Shown: piece by piece, positions 10,449 through 23,339 of the stretch
How positions within the stretch are numbered: the first letter of the stretch is position 1
Layout of the letters: every line of letters starts with the position of its first letter
Assembly (NCBI GenBank): GCA_964017155.1
Contig: OZ024867.1
Location: forward strand, 9,441,525 to 9,505,524
Source: Oasisia sp. SBJ-2009
Lineage: Eukaryota > Annelida > Polychaeta > Sabellida > Siboglinidae
DNA: 64,000 bases
Direction of reading: 5' to 3'
Notes under the pieces: model-generated
Told to the model about the DNA's origin: nothing
Databases searched by the model: none
The model's input: only the letters and a program-made list of their open reading frames with translations
Position numbers and translations under genes: made by a program

Positions 10449-11016
10449 CTGTGAAACGCACTAGAGTTCTTGTTCGTGATGTAGCCACTGTGTAATACAC
10501 ATTAAATTATGCCTGCTAAGCATACACATTCCTGAAACTTATGAATGTCAGATACTGTCTTTACAGTATGTTTGCTTTTATTGGCACACGTTCCACCCAT
10601 ATGTATCGTTTTAATTTATATTATTATGACTTATAGTTATATACATGTATACATGTAATGGTTGATATCTATTTTCACCAATATTTGCAAAGAAACTATT
10701 ATGCCTATTTGCTATGCTTATTTGTAATTTTCCTACCATATGTGTCGAAAAAGACAGTGTAAGAAGACTCACTCCTTCGTTTATTTATATTTGTGTTCAA
10801 ACGTTCAAACCTACTCAACGTTTCTATATTGGTATGATTTTGGTCATCTGATAGTCTTACATAGTAAATTTAATAGAAATTTGAGAGCGTATTTTTTGGA
10901 TTTTGTTATTAGATGTTTACACAATTAATCTCATACATTCAAGGACATAAGTTATTAATAAAGATTTACTTCATGTAACTTAACGTCATTTTGTACACAA
11001 TTATGACCGATCCACT
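10449..11016. other. AT-rich, no recognisable feature
   Basis: Very AT-rich with many poly-A-like and AATAAA words (for example near 10960). I see no coding signal. Confidence 0.45.
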
Positions 11017-11327
11017 TCGTATATTACAACATTAGAAACTAGAAGATTAAGAGGAGACCTAATAGAAGTTTTTAAGATATTGAATGGATATGAAGATATT
11101 GATAGCAACATTTTTTTTCAAACAAAAAGAAGGTAGTGTGACAAGGGGGCATAATGCAGCGTTAGTCAAGCCATACTCTAGATTAGATAAAAAAAAGAAA
11201 ATTCTCCTTCTCCCAGAGAACAATAACTGATTGGAATAATTTAAGTCATGATTGTGTAAATGCCAGCAGTGTAAATATGCTTAAAAATAAAATTGACAAT
11301 TATCTGGCAAGGGCGGGCTATACCTAG
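11017..11327 (+). pseudogene. 3' end of a CR1/L2-like LINE ORF2, frameshifted
   Basis: Three overlapping frames together give the well-known C-terminal tail of CR1/L2-type ORF2. Frame 1 reads TTLETRRLRGDLIEVFKIL then NGYEDID; after a frameshift at the poly-T/A stretch, GSVTRGHNAALVKPYSRLD; after another in a poly-A run, FSFSQRTITDWNNLSHDC through NYLARAGYT to TAG at 11325. The rest of the element is missing, as expected for 5'-truncated insertion. At least two frameshifts make it dead. Confidence 0.85.
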
Positions 11328-13399
11328 GTTGAACACTTAAATGTTTTAGAAATTATTTTAATACTGATTAAATTATTTATTCATATATTTATTTTAATTA
11401 ATTTATAAACAATTATGTTATTGTAGGATATTTTATGTATAAAATAACTTTCTAACATTAATAGTGTTGACCAAACTATTATTGTGTTGTGGAATAATAA
11501 CAGCAACTATAGTGACTTCATGTCAGTGTTATAATCCATCTTTGTCTTTAATCATGACGTTTCCTTCGACTGTCAAACAGTCCGTAATGTGAGCGATAAT
11601 ATGATATTTACCGTTTCTTAATCAAATAAACGTCTTGTCCCGTAGCTACTGTTACGTTTTCTATTTGATCACATCTGAATTAACTACATACATTAATACA
11701 GACCACCAGACAATCGATAACTTCGCCTTAATTCATAATATTTGAAGGTAACTTATGTTGTTGTTGATTTCGGGAAGCAACCGCAGCGGTGACGCCACCT
11801 TGCGGATTATCTCGCTGCTTCCATGAATCTGCATAGATTAGGATGTAAAAATATACAAAGGACTACAAATTTAATGTACGTATATTGACAATTGTTATGC
11901 ATCGCATCAGGTACAATAGCATTTCAACAGAGTTATAGCACCGTTTTATTAAATGTCTAAGTTCACTGGGCGTAGATATATCCGATTTAATTTTTGAAAG
12001 GACACACCACAATTCCACCTGACCGTTGTGTGGTAGGTATATATGAAAATTATGTTGTTTCGTTAATTGCAGTTCCACTGTTCCTATATTTGATGTGGGG
12101 CTCCGTTACGTGACCAGGATACAGGTTCTCCCTCCCTTGCGGAACAGTGGGTAAGTGGACCCTACGGCTGGGTACCAGTCTTCAGCTGTGGGAGGTCGGG
12201 AGGAGTCTTTGCGCCATGTCAGTTCATTCTGATTATGTCTGGGAGCAACCATTGGGATGTTCCGGTTGACATGCACACCCGTGTGTGTGCATGGAGGCCG
12301 TCTCTCAGAGTCTCTGCTATACTCCGAACCCTCTCTTTTGTTATTTTTTTCTGTTTTTATTCGAGGATGGTGTTAAGTGCCAGTAGCGTAGGCACAATAA
12401 TGTTCAATAATTTTCATCAATGTGAACTTTATAAACTAGCTACATTGCATGTATTTTCTGGAGATATGAAATTTTCATCTATGTGAAATTTATAAATGAC
12501 AAGTTTCAACTATGTTTTCATCACGGAAGGTGGAATGTTGTTGGAATTCAAACGGTGTCAAGGATGCAACATACGCTAATTGGTATATAAACAAAGTTGC
12601 ATGCATAATATATAAACAAAGTAACGTGTATTATACGATCGGCATGCTGATTCAACAAAAGGAACCATTTTGACTGATAGCGTTTTGCGTTCAATTATGT
12701 CAACAATGCTGTGTCTTGATAGATAGAATGCAATGGTACTATTTTGCGGTTCAATGTTTCTGTACCGTGATATAATTGGAAACAAAAACTATAATGCGTT
12801 TTCACAGTTTATTAACAGAAGATAAACAAAATACAAGTATTACAGTAACACAAAGCATAAGTATTACTGTGACACAAAGTATAAGTATTAGAGTGTATTG
12901 TTCTAATACATTTTAAGATATGTAGTCTGCAGCAACCAACAGTACACAAGTTCATATTCAGGCTCGCGTCACTTCCGTTGCGAATCGGAATGTGCAATCT
13001 AACTTGTTATCGACACATTGCAAGGTATATATATATTCGTATCGTCAGTAGCATACGAATAGCAGCAATTATTTTAACACAAACATGAACATAATGAACT
13101 ATTCTTATCATTAGAGTACAACATAAACATGGTAATCATGCCACGCGACATTTATGTCATCTAAATTGTTCAGAACATGCATGGAAGACTCATGATGACA
13201 ACACGTTAGCACAACTCAAATGCTGTCCATTCACATAACCGGTATCCACAAGCTTGCTGTGTTATGTTGTAAACATGTTCACGGGTAGATTAATCACAAA
13301 CCTTAAATCCCGGTTAATATTATCCACAAGTGAGTAAGCGCAATTTGTGCAATTTTCTGAACAGCCACGTTGTACTGTATTAATCATTCCAATTAAACG
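11328..13399. other. no supported gene; AT-rich with a GC-richer patch
   Basis: Mostly AT-rich. 12,090-12,310 is GC-richer and could be an unrecognised repeat. 12,836-12,900 has a short tandem of ATTACTGTGACACAAAG(C/T)ATAAGT. A small ACATATATGTG-type palindrome recurs nearby. I found no convincing frame. Confidence 0.45.
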
Positions 13400-13491
13400 T
13401 AAACTCCGTGATTGATAAACGTCCGTGTTTGGTAAACATCCGTGTCTGGTGAACATTCGTGCTTGGTAAACGTCCGTGATTGATAAATGTC
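13400..13491. repeat. 17-bp minisatellite, about 5.5 units
   Basis: Units of the form TAAACGTCCGTGTTTGG recur in tandem with substitutions (ACATCCGTGTCTGG, ACATTCGTGCTTGG, ACGTCCGTGATTGA). Confidence 0.8.
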
Positions 13492-14273
13492 AGGTGTTTC
13501 AAATCGTTACTGTGTTACCACACTCGCAGGCTTGACAAACAGATCGTCTGCATCCGCGTGGCCCATACTATTTTCTCCGGAAGGCACGACTACTAGAACC
13601 AGTGTAGCAGCGCCAAGTGACCACCACTCCTCCTGCAATGGAATAGTCCATCATAAGGGAGATATCTCAGTCATAACATATATGTTATACAACGCGAAGC
13701 AGGATGGAATGTTCACAAGGGAACAAATAGAACTAAGATGAAATACTCCCTATTTAAAGTTAAACACACTCTAAAAGTACACATATATAGACGTGCGTAC
13801 TCCAAGCGTACGTCTATGTACTGACAGTATACCCTAATTTGACAAGTGGGACCATCCTGCAATACAGCAGACAGAGAAATTACGCAATACTTGCGGCTCC
13901 GGAGTTGTGGGTAAGCCCAGCCCATGTTAGGTAATATCGCACCCGCTGTCTAACCAACTAACAATATAGCGTCTGACAATTAGTGCCACAAAGGTCGTAT
14001 GGCGGGGCAGGGCAGGGCATGGCACCAATTTCGAAAGGAAATAACTTAGTGTGAGTTTCCAAAAATATGTAATATTGTATAATGCAATGATTTCATACCA
14101 GAGCGCATGCACTTATAACACCACATGCACAATCCTACTATAATCGTTAAATGCACAAAATGCAAATCACCACACATCAAACACATCTCTCACATGTACA
14201 CATTCATTCACGATGTGTATAATCGCACTCACCCATGCAGAAACACACGCTTGCACTCATGCATGCAGCAATA
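13492..14273. other. no recognisable feature
   Basis: A GGCGGGGCAGGGCAGGGCA stretch at about 14000 is locally GC-rich; nothing else stands out. Confidence 0.45.
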
Positions 14274-14292
14274 CACGCACGCATGCACGCAT

Positions 14293-14377
<85 letters not shown>
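14274..14377. repeat. (CACGCATG)/(ACGC)n then (CA)n microsatellite
   Basis: CACGCATG-type units pass into pure (ACGC)n and then about 26 CA units. The Thr/His- and Cys/Val-rich frames across it come from the repeat. Confidence 0.95.
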
Positions 14378-14384
<7 letters not shown>

Positions 14385-14630
14385 ACCGTCCTATCTATAC
14401 ATGTATTTGAACTTATGTATGCTTGCATAATCGCCAGGGGGCAGCACATATCGCCACCCTCAACTATGTGTCTATAGATGCTGGAGGAAAATATGATACC
14501 ATACTTAATTGTTTTTATTTTATTCAATGCACAATTTGATAAAGTTACGAGATTTCTAAAATAGGAAAACTACTGACTAAAAAAGTAAAGGACATTTATT
14601 CATGTTTTATCTGAATTGCTTTTACAGACA

Positions 14631-14691
14631 AATTGATTAATGAGTTCAATGGCTAAGGACTAATTGATTAATGAGTTCAATAGCTAAGGAC
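14631..14691. repeat. 31-bp direct tandem duplication
   Basis: AATTGATTAATGAGTTCAAT followed by GGCTAAGGACT repeats once at 14662 with a single G-to-A change, which indicates a recent duplication. Confidence 0.9.
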
Positions 14692-16882
14692 CATGTGCTG
14701 GCACTGCCATCTGGCGGGGTCGAACTGATGGTGACACCAAGAAACCAACAAATTGTATCTTCTTCTTCCGGAAATTGTTACTTGGAGACCGCTGAAAAAG
14801 AAGATTTAATTTGATCAAGACATTTATTTCAAAATTATAGCTACTCCCTTCTGAAGGAGACAGCTAAAAGTTAGTGAAACTTCACAAATAATTATATAAT
14901 AATATGAATTATTATATATGGACAGTTTAACATGAAGAGCCGTGGCAGCTTATGTATTATTTACATATTTAAACAATTTCACTGGGTAACATACGTCTTA
15001 TAATATAACATTAACTTACAAAATACATGCCAACAAATTTGCATGATATACAGTTTTAATGGTTTCTTTATGTGGCAGCGTTACTTTCTGTTACTCTTCA
15101 TTAGTCAATGTGTCTCGTTAGTAATTTAAAGCTTCCATATGCCAATTTGGTCTGTGTGCGTATAGTACTTAAAAATAGACGTGCATTTTACATGCGTCAG
15201 TAATTTTGACAATGGACTGTACACGGAATTATAGGAATGTACTGACAATGAACTTGACGCTATTTCCACCACTGAGTCTTAGAATATTACAGACAAGCAA
15301 TCTAACCTTAGATCTAAATCAGGTCTAAAATGCTATTGTAAATGCAGTGCCCATTTAAAGTAAAAATAATAGATGCAAATCTACTTGGTATAAATAACTA
15401 TGTTTGTTAATATTAGTTATGAAGAAGACGAACAAATACTATTCTGTTTTGTTTTGTTTTATAAGTTGCACACACATAACTATGCAGTTTGTTTCCTGGC
15501 ATTCTATTTGAACATGACCATAATTGTAATAAATAATCATATAAATGTATATTAAATACTTGGTATTACCGCTACTATGATCAAAACTAATGGGTTTAAA
15601 GAAGATAATTATGATCGTTAGCGTTTACTTACTTTATTATTAAGTTATTAATATATTTTATTATATATATTATTTTATTTTTTCTATTTATTGCTGATAA
15701 TTTTAGCTTATGAACTAGGATTTTTAGAAGCGTTATTTAATTACGTATTTATTATCATTTAACGTTTCGTCTTTACGCGCAATTATAAACTGTATAATGC
15801 AATGATTTCAAACCATGTGTATGTGTTACAATGTATTTTATGCGCCTCTGAGAGGAAATGTTTCCGGATATACGGCGTTTACAAATACAAATTATTATTA
15901 TTACAATGGCGAATGTCTGTGTATAATGGATTCATATTCAATGTTCCGTATGGAATGGAATGTGTGACCTAGAGTGGCTGTAGCGTTGATATTTCCGAGA
16001 AATGTTAATGCATAGGACATACACATACAGATATGTAATAGTTTCATTAATAATATTGTTCAAAAACATTGCTATATGCATTTTCTAACTAAATAAATGG
16101 CCTAGTGGTTGCGACATTTAATTTGTACTGCGTTTGACTTTTTTTTTGTATTTATATATGAATATTGCCAGTTCTTGTAGGCATTTCATGCCATATTAAT
16201 TGTGGCCTCTAAGTAGTGTAATGTGACATCGTATGTATAACATCACTAAAAACTATAGTGGTAGGGCCTATACAATTGTAATAATGTGTGTACCACAGTG
16301 GTCGTATTATTATCATTATTTCATTAGGTAACGTTAATTTGATGACAAACTATGTCGTCCATATAGGACTTCTATTACTCACACAGAAACGTACTTCCAC
16401 CTGAAAAAATACGTTTGATTACACGTAATATTATAATCAGTTTGCGGGCGCTTGAAGAGACACTGCAAAAAAGATGAACAACGGAATGTTAACTTTTTAC
16501 AACCTCGCTCGAAACGATTATCCCAGACCTTCTACAGGACTCTGCGACGTATAACTTTGCCTTCACGGTACTGCGTAAAGCAATGTCTGCGTGTCGCAAT
16601 ACATAAGAGATGTAATTTGAAGAGAACCTTTTGGAAAATGTGTAGGAGAATCAACGTACAGTAGTGTTCAGCTTAAAAAGCCACCAGCCACAGTGTCAGA
16701 ATAACGTAAAATATTCTTAAAACAAATATATATTACAATTGGTGAATAACCAACTTGACTTTCGGCTAGGAGAACAACTGCAGAACAAATGGTAACATCA
16801 TAAAATCAACTTCATTAACCTGAAGAAAAAAAATAGAAACTTAACTTATTGTAAATATATTAAACTCTAAAGCCATGGAAAG
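14692..16882. other. AT-rich, one possible retroposon tail, otherwise nothing
   Basis: 15,835-15,905 (GAGAGGAAATGTTTCCGG, then a run of ATT/TTA triplets) resembles the 3' tail of a retroposon; the evidence is weak. 15,640-15,690 is a run of TTATTATATATA. 16,445-16,680 holds a basic 70-codon frame that I cannot assign. Confidence 0.35.
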
Positions 16883-16969
16883 TATAAACAAAGAAAAATA
16901 CATATATATCTAACAGCCTTCATCGATTTCAAGAAGGCTATCGACAAAATATTCGGAATGAGAACATGA
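16883..16969 (+). pseudogene. RT motif-A relic of an old LINE
   Basis: One frame reads YKQRKIHIYLTAFIDFKKAI then DKIFGMRT before a stop. The core AFIDFKKAID matches RT motif A (hydrophobic, D, x, KKAFD) and the preceding stretch matches the region upstream of it in RTE-like and related elements. Surrounding sequence is too decayed to read. This is a single-motif call. Confidence 0.5.
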
Positions 16970-17289
16970 AACATATTTCATAAAGTTGGCAATGATACTA
17001 ACAAAAAGCGACCATAGACATAATCGTGACATTTACATAGCGCTATTCCTACAGCTCACAGCGCTGTAAAAACGTTCTTGAAAATAGTGCCCACTACAAT
17101 TTCCGCCTGACCGACAAACTTCCTCGTTATATACGTATGTCTCATACGTGGTACTGTATAAGTATTGTCACACTGATTGCGCATCAAGTGAACACTTTGC
17201 AGGTTATCTGTTTATGTTTGAAAGAGTTTCGACGGAACCCTTGGAGAAACCATGAGAATATATACGCAAATCGGAAATATTCCATCTTT

Positions 17290-18700
17290 CTTCATGGTAT
17301 TCACAAAGAACATCCTCAAATATAGCATACCAGAAAATACCATCGTTCCGACCATACGCTTACCAACTAACACGACAACACATTTTCGACTGCTAGAAAA
17401 ACGTCACTGTTCGCTGATGCTTGCCATTTGATCACGTGCGTGCTATTTCAACAACACTTTCGGAAAACTGGCCAATCACGTAACAGAAAACGTTGGCCAA
17501 AGTACTGAAATAATTAAGCCATCTTTGCCACAGCCAGTAGGAATAAGACTTGTCGACGGAAAGAATGTGAAAGAAACATCCGCGTCGCGGACATCAGGAT
17601 AACTGCAAATGTATGAGCTAAATACATGCGTAATCATTGTAGAGGCTGAAACGGTGAAGTGAGCTCACGTTTTGTCTTGGCTAGTACCAGTTGGAGAATA
17701 CAAATCAAATCCCTGAATGCCTAACTATCTTCCAAAGGACGCCAAACACAGTTCACTTCGCACTGATATCAGTGATTGGCATGTTATGTGTCACCTCAAA
17801 ATATACCTAGCATGTATGGTGCACTAAATACTACCAAATATAACGGTCCCAGTTAAAGTTAGGATTATGAGTATGGTTAGTAAGTTATGGTTAGTAGGGT
17901 TAGTGTTAGTAATAATCCCAACCAGACTGTATCGCCAATATTTAGTGCACCACACATGATTGATATTTTTAAAGATGAAACATAATGCTAATCCTGAACA
18001 TTATCATCTGCCTCGAGGAAATCGCTCACAAGTAAATACAACTTCGTTCAAAACGGTTGGATCCGATATTGACTCATGTTACCATCTGAAATACAAATTG
18101 CTTGTGATCGATGGAGTGTCTGTCACCGTAGAATATTTCGGGAGCCAGTTGTGAAATTTCTCTACTCGATGATGACTATGTATGAATCGCATAGTGCATA
18201 ATGCAAGTGTTTCTGTCGCACAGAACGTTTTGAAATGGGAAACGATAAAATACATCAACTCAAATGTTTAGTCTCGATCACAGGCTACCCACATCAAAAC
18301 TGAAATCTATTTCCAGTTGAAAGACGAACCGTCTGCATGCGTTCGATGACACCCACTCTGTGCCAACAACCGACCAATTTGACGACGTAACAATCGCATG
18401 GCCCTGTTCACTGAAAAACAAACCGCCTCGGCAGCCTGAGACATATGCAGAACGGCATGAGTCAATTAGAGGCAGTCAGTCCACCGATGAGCAGCCAGAT
18501 TCTCTTGGAGAGCCTATAATTACAGAACACCAGGATATGTATATGTGATATACTGAAGATATATAGATTTACGTGAGAAAGCCTTCAAGCAATAAGGAAG
18601 AACAACTGCCTTTGTCTCTCACAAAATCAATAGCGGGAACGAAACAAATTGCTTGTGATCGTTGGAGTTTCTGTCATCCATAATTTATTCGAGAGGAAGT
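17290..18700 (+). repeat. 1.4-kb diverged segment, copy 1 (pair at 23340-24735)
   Basis: Collinear with 23340-24735 along its whole length, with shared words such as AGTACTGAAATAATTAA, GAAACGGTGAAGTGAGCTCAC, CAAAACGGTTGGATCCGATA and GAGAAAGCCTTCAAGC. Inside it, SFKTVGSDIDSCYHLKYKL resembles the SFKYLG...DG region that follows the RT active site in LINE ORF2, so both copies may be decayed halves of one LINE family. Substitutions and indels are many, so the duplication is old. Confidence 0.75.
17817..17952. mobile_element. 136-bp MITE-like element, copy 1
   Basis: The ends are inverted copies: the left begins TGGTGCACTAAATA and the reverse complement of the right end begins with the same 14 bases. 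The interior has GTTAGGATTATGAG and GGTTAGTAGGGTTAG words. Size and terminal inverted repeats fit a non-autonomous DNA transposon. I see no clear target-site duplication. Confidence 0.65.
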
Positions 18701-19699
18701 TCTGAAAATTGGTTGCTGGAAGAAGAATCACGCCATAAAGGGATGCATTTTAGCCATGATATCATCCCAATGGTGGAAATGCCCTGCTATCAGTAATAGC
18801 ATCCTGTGGAAGCTACTAACCTACCTCCGAAAGAAAGACAACTATTTTCCGTACGGTATCTGAACACCAAGTGATGCATGTGCTGACACAGAATGACATA
18901 CGCTTATCTTTCAGAATGGTTGGTCCCGATGATGACGATCCAGGAAATTTAAGCTTGCCATAAATACAAACAGTATGTTTCAGATTACGTAGACCTATTG
19001 CGAGGAACTGGTGCTCATAACTGTGCCACGTATTAATATAACGTTCTATGACAGGCCTGCGAGAAGAACAAACGTCGTTCAGTTCAGTACTGTTCGTTTC
19101 CCACGGCCAACTGTTCCTTAATTGATGAATATTATTGTTCTGCGAGAAAACTAAGCTCATTTCGGAATTCCAGGCAACGGCTTGGAAAATAACTCTAACT
19201 CAAGGACGACGTTTTCTTGCCGTAGATGAATTTTTGTACCATCGCACATACATATAACATGCACATACATCTGCAAAGATCCTAATAGCTAATTAATGTG
19301 TTGGCGCCGACGTTCAAATGTTATATTATCTGCTGTCATAACGGACAAGACTTAGTTTTAAGCCTACCCGGATACTCCTCGTATAAGTAATGAACGAAAT
19401 AGTGCGGCAGACCCGTACGATTACATGAGTCATGCTCCCCCGACTTACGACCTACCTGACTTATAGTGCTGCTAGAAATGGATCACCTTATATAATTTAT
19501 TTTTAATTAGAAACGCCAATGTCCAAAATGAGTTCCATGGTATGTTCAAAGAGCATTTCAATGCAGCTAATAGATTGTGCGTTGGTGAAAGTCAGCATGA
19601 AAGCAATGTTGAACGTGACGACGACGATGATGGGACATTTCAAGTAGATACATATGAAGGTGATTATTACATGAGACGATACGAAGACAGCGAGAAGCG
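18701..19699. other. no recognisable feature
   Basis: Continues in character from the 1.4-kb segment. A 114-codon minus-strand frame (18816-19160) shows no motif and I do not treat it as a gene. Confidence 0.4.
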
Positions 19700-20123
19700 A
19701 CGAGTGGAACAGAGCTAGACAAACAGAGGGAAGAGAGCTAGACCAATGGAGGAAATGGCAGGAAAAAACTAATGGAAGAAGGATGGGATGAAGAATAGGA
19801 CTAACAAAAGTTAGAATGAGACAACGAAGGTGGTAATAAGAAGAATAGCGTGACGGAGAGGGAAAAGGAGATGAAAAGGATAGGTAGAAGGCGAGGAAGA
19901 AGGTGTGGAAGGAAAGAAAGGCCGAGAGGAAGAACGAGCAAAATAATGAAAGGAAGGGGAGAAACGAAATATGGAGAAGGACGAATGCTGAAAAGAGAAA
20001 GAGAAGAAGAAACGGAGGGAGCAGAAGTTGGCAAGATAGGACGAAAGAGAGGAAGAAAGAATGGAAGGAAATAATGGATGAGAGGACGAAGTACAGGATA
20101 ACGAGAAGAAAAATGAATGAGGG

Positions 20124-20189
<66 letters not shown>

Positions 20190-21960
20190 CGAGAAGAAGG
20201 AAAAACGAAGAAGATGAAGGACCAGAGGAAGGATATGAAAAACAAGAGGAAGAGTGAGAAGACGAATTGTAGTTAGAACAAGAGAAGGAATGCAAAGAAG
20301 AAGGAGACGAATTGATAGAAAGAAAAACTTGAATAACTGTAGGATGGCGATAATGAACAAGTGGAATTTTTGGAAAGAGCATAAGAAAGAGAGGAAGAAC
20401 GAGACGAAGAATGAAAATAAGAGAAGAAGAGCAAAACGGAGAAGGTGAGAAGAATGAACAAAATTACATAAAGGAAGGGAATGATGAACAAATGGTCAAG
20501 GATAAGGATACTTTGATTTCTTCAACGGCATTTAAACAAATACAGGTCTTGTGAGAAATATAGTATACCAGTATGCACACAAACATGAAACCTGACATAA
20601 TATTGTATAACAGTTGTCATAGTGTAAAATATAGACACAACTTTAGATATAACGTCAGCAAAACATACATTTCGCGAAAAGGAGACAACAAAACTCCTGA
20701 GGGATGGGACTCGCTAGTAAGACCAAACTGACTGAACATGTGGAAGAACAACAGGATAAGAGAGAGAGAGAGAAATAATAACAAGAACTAGAACGAGAGA
20801 AGGAAAAGACCAGGAAAGAGAAGAAGTACGATAAGAAATTGGAGAGAAAGAACTAGAAAGGTAGGGCAAAGAAGGAGAATGATATGAAGAACAGGAGGAA
20901 GAACGAGATGAGAAATTACAGAATGAAAGAGAGGATGAAGGAAATGAAGGAGTAGAAGAAAAAAAGACGGAGGCAGATAGGGAAACGTGGATAAGAACGA
21001 CAGGTAGAAAGAGAGGAGGGGTGAATGAATGGAAGAACGCAAAATATAGAATGAATTCAGGCATATAATACTGACATACGTAACAATTGTAAAAATGTGA
21101 ACTATGCAATACAACTGAAGATTATATTTATCCAAAAAAATATTTGTCATCAAAGGAAAGAAAGAAATTGTTGTAGGGCAGTAAAATCTCAATAAGATCA
21201 ATCTAACTGTAAAATGGAAGAGTGATAGGAAGACAGAGATAAAAAACAAGTTACTTGAACGAGAGAAAGTGTAAAGAAGAAAGAAAGAGAAGATGGGGAA
21301 AGGAAGAAGGAGAACAACAAGAATTGGAAGGACGAGAAGTAGAAAGAGAGTAAGAACGAGAGGAAGATGTTGAACACGGAGAAGGAGAGAGAGAAAGGGA
21401 GAAGCACAAGACCACGAGGAATGAGAAGATGAATGGGAAGGAATGAGAGAACGCTAGGAAGAATGACAAAGAGTGGAAGAAATATATAATGTATGAACAA
21501 AAAGAATAAGGAGAGGAAAATAGTAGAAAAGAAGTAGAAGATATGAAGTAGTCGGGGAAAGTAAAGAGACGAAGGATTGAGGAAGGCATGGGAGAAGGAG
21601 AGGAAGGAAGAGAGAAACAACAGAGGGGAAACGAGAGAAAGAACGAAAACAGGAAGAAAGCCAAGAGAAGGAAACAAGAGAAAGAGGAAGAGGACTGGCT
21701 AGTGGAAGATGGGGATGGTGGAGAAGAAAGAGAGTGAGCGCGCGATAGAGGGCGAGGGAGGGAGAACATTGAACAAGAAAGGGAAAGAGGAAGATAGGAA
21801 CAACGAGAGGATGATGGAAATGAAAGGCAATTTGAAGACAGAGGAAGAGTGGATGATGCAGGAGAACGAAACGAAAACATAGAAAGGAAGAAGATGAGAA
21901 CAGAGAGGGAATGAGAGGGGAATCAATAGAAGAAGAACAAGATGAAGAAGAATAATAAGA
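19700..21960. repeat. 2.2-kb strand-asymmetric purine-rich tract
   Basis: The + strand is strongly A/G-rich, with irregular recurring GAAGAACGAGAGGAAGA-like words. Gaps of mixed sequence fall at about 20,500-20,700 and 21,060-21,240. There is no fixed period, so this is decayed low-complexity DNA. The long minus-strand frames (Ser/Phe/Leu-rich) are a by-product of the bias. Confidence 0.85.
20126..20186. repeat. (TA)n microsatellite, about 30 units
   Basis: An uninterrupted alternating TA run of about 61 bases inside the purine-rich tract. Confidence 0.97.
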
Positions 21961-22949
21961 TGGACAAGGAGGATGTTTTTGAAAAGAAAACTAGTTTTCA
22001 TACAATGTCAACACTTTCAGAGATTGGTTTATGTGACTGCCATATCATAAAAAAAATTAAAAAAAATATGTCAAATACCTCATTGAAACATTTAAATCAC
22101 GATTATCTCAGAATGATTGTAGGCAAATTTCCCCATATGATGTTTTATGGAAATAGATACCGAAACGATTTTATAAGATTAAACGCTCTGTAATTGCGGC
22201 ATCTAATAAACAAATAAACGTTATCTCAGATCAGAGTTATGTCCTATTCTCTGTTTTGACAGCAGATAACATGTTCAATTTTACATATACATCCGCATGA
22301 AAATGTGCTACAAGAGAAAGTTCTGGAAAAGAGTTACACATAACGGTTTGTTCTGACGCTCACATACTGACTTTGAAACATTGACGTTCTACCTCGATGA
22401 CATGCACTGTCAGTATATGTCGTGGCACTCATGTTGTCATCCGTGGTTCGTTCCTAATGAGAGATCTGTAAATGTCCTGCAAGTAAAAGCAAGCATCGTT
22501 CAGAATAGTTTGCCTAAAAAACCAAATACCAAATTGGCAATTACCCACGTAATTAAAAAAAATTATCACCTTGCTATCGTTAATATCATTGTGTTGCATT
22601 GCTGTTATGCAACATATTGGAATTGTATTTTTATATTTCATGGTTTGTGTATTTTTGTGTTTTGGGGTGTAATCCATAAACGCATATCTGGCTGTTACCG
22701 ATAGGTGGAAACTGCATATTTAGCACGTTGCCATCCCTACCATTTGCGGAAATAAAGTTCTAATATGCCCTCCGATAAAACACAACAACGCTCAGAGTAG
22801 TTACCAGAAAACCAGGAAAACGAATATGTTGACATCGATATCGTCGGCATATTGCATGGCTAATCATTCTGACAAGTAGGCTTCTTCGCTAATCATCTAA
22901 GATATTTCTGGAATACATCTTGTAAATGACCTAAGAAAAGACAAAAGAA
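21961..22949. other. no recognisable feature
   Basis: AT-rich. A 107-codon frame at 22381-22704 has no motif or codon support. Confidence 0.4.
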
Positions 22950-23130
22950 AACAAAACCGTGCTAGAACTATTAAAGGCAATTGACGACGTCAGCTACGCC
23001 GATAAAGTAATGTAAAAGCAAAACAGAACCGCGCCAGGAGTATCAAGCTAGGGTAAAAGAAATCTTCAGCCAGTCCAATAAAGTAATGTATGGGTACGCA
23101 TTGTATGCATAAGACATAACCCTGCAAACA
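22950..23130 (+). pseudogene. possible decayed RT fragment
   Basis: One frame includes ELLKAIDDVSYADKVM and, further on, LYA-stop-DITLQT (23101-23124), which resembles a YADD active-site box (LYADDI) with one codon turned into TAA. It lies upstream of the second 1.4-kb segment, as the motif-A relic at 16883 lies upstream of the first. The signal is weak and based on two short matches. Confidence 0.25.
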
Positions 23131-23339
23131 ATTGTCGTCAGCGTCAAAGAAGAATCTGAAACCACACGTGGACGATATCACCGCTGAAATTGAAGAATAT
23201 AGGATATTTCGAGCAGGAAAACACAAAAGGACAGATCGAGACAGTGCTACATATTCGAAATATGCGTAATGTCAAGTATTCTAAGAATGTGCACCGCTCT
23301 TTGCAGCCATGGGGAAAATAACATCTTATCTCAGGATAT

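Noticed and set aside
14125..14527. Thr/His-rich and Cys/Val-rich frames over CA repeats (also at 27-28.9 kb and 31.5 kb)
   Set aside because: Microsatellite translations in all frames.
17817..17952. Interstitial telomere repeat, from GGTTAG words
   Set aside because: The words are irregular and lie inside an element with terminal inverted repeats; there is no tandem TTAGGG array.
19503..22001. Minus-strand Ser/Phe/Leu-rich frames of 100-285 codons
   Set aside because: They mirror the purine bias of the + strand; several overlap in different frames and none has domain structure.
22381..22704. 107-codon frame
   Set aside because: No motif, no splice or promoter context, and an AT-rich background where such frames arise by chance.
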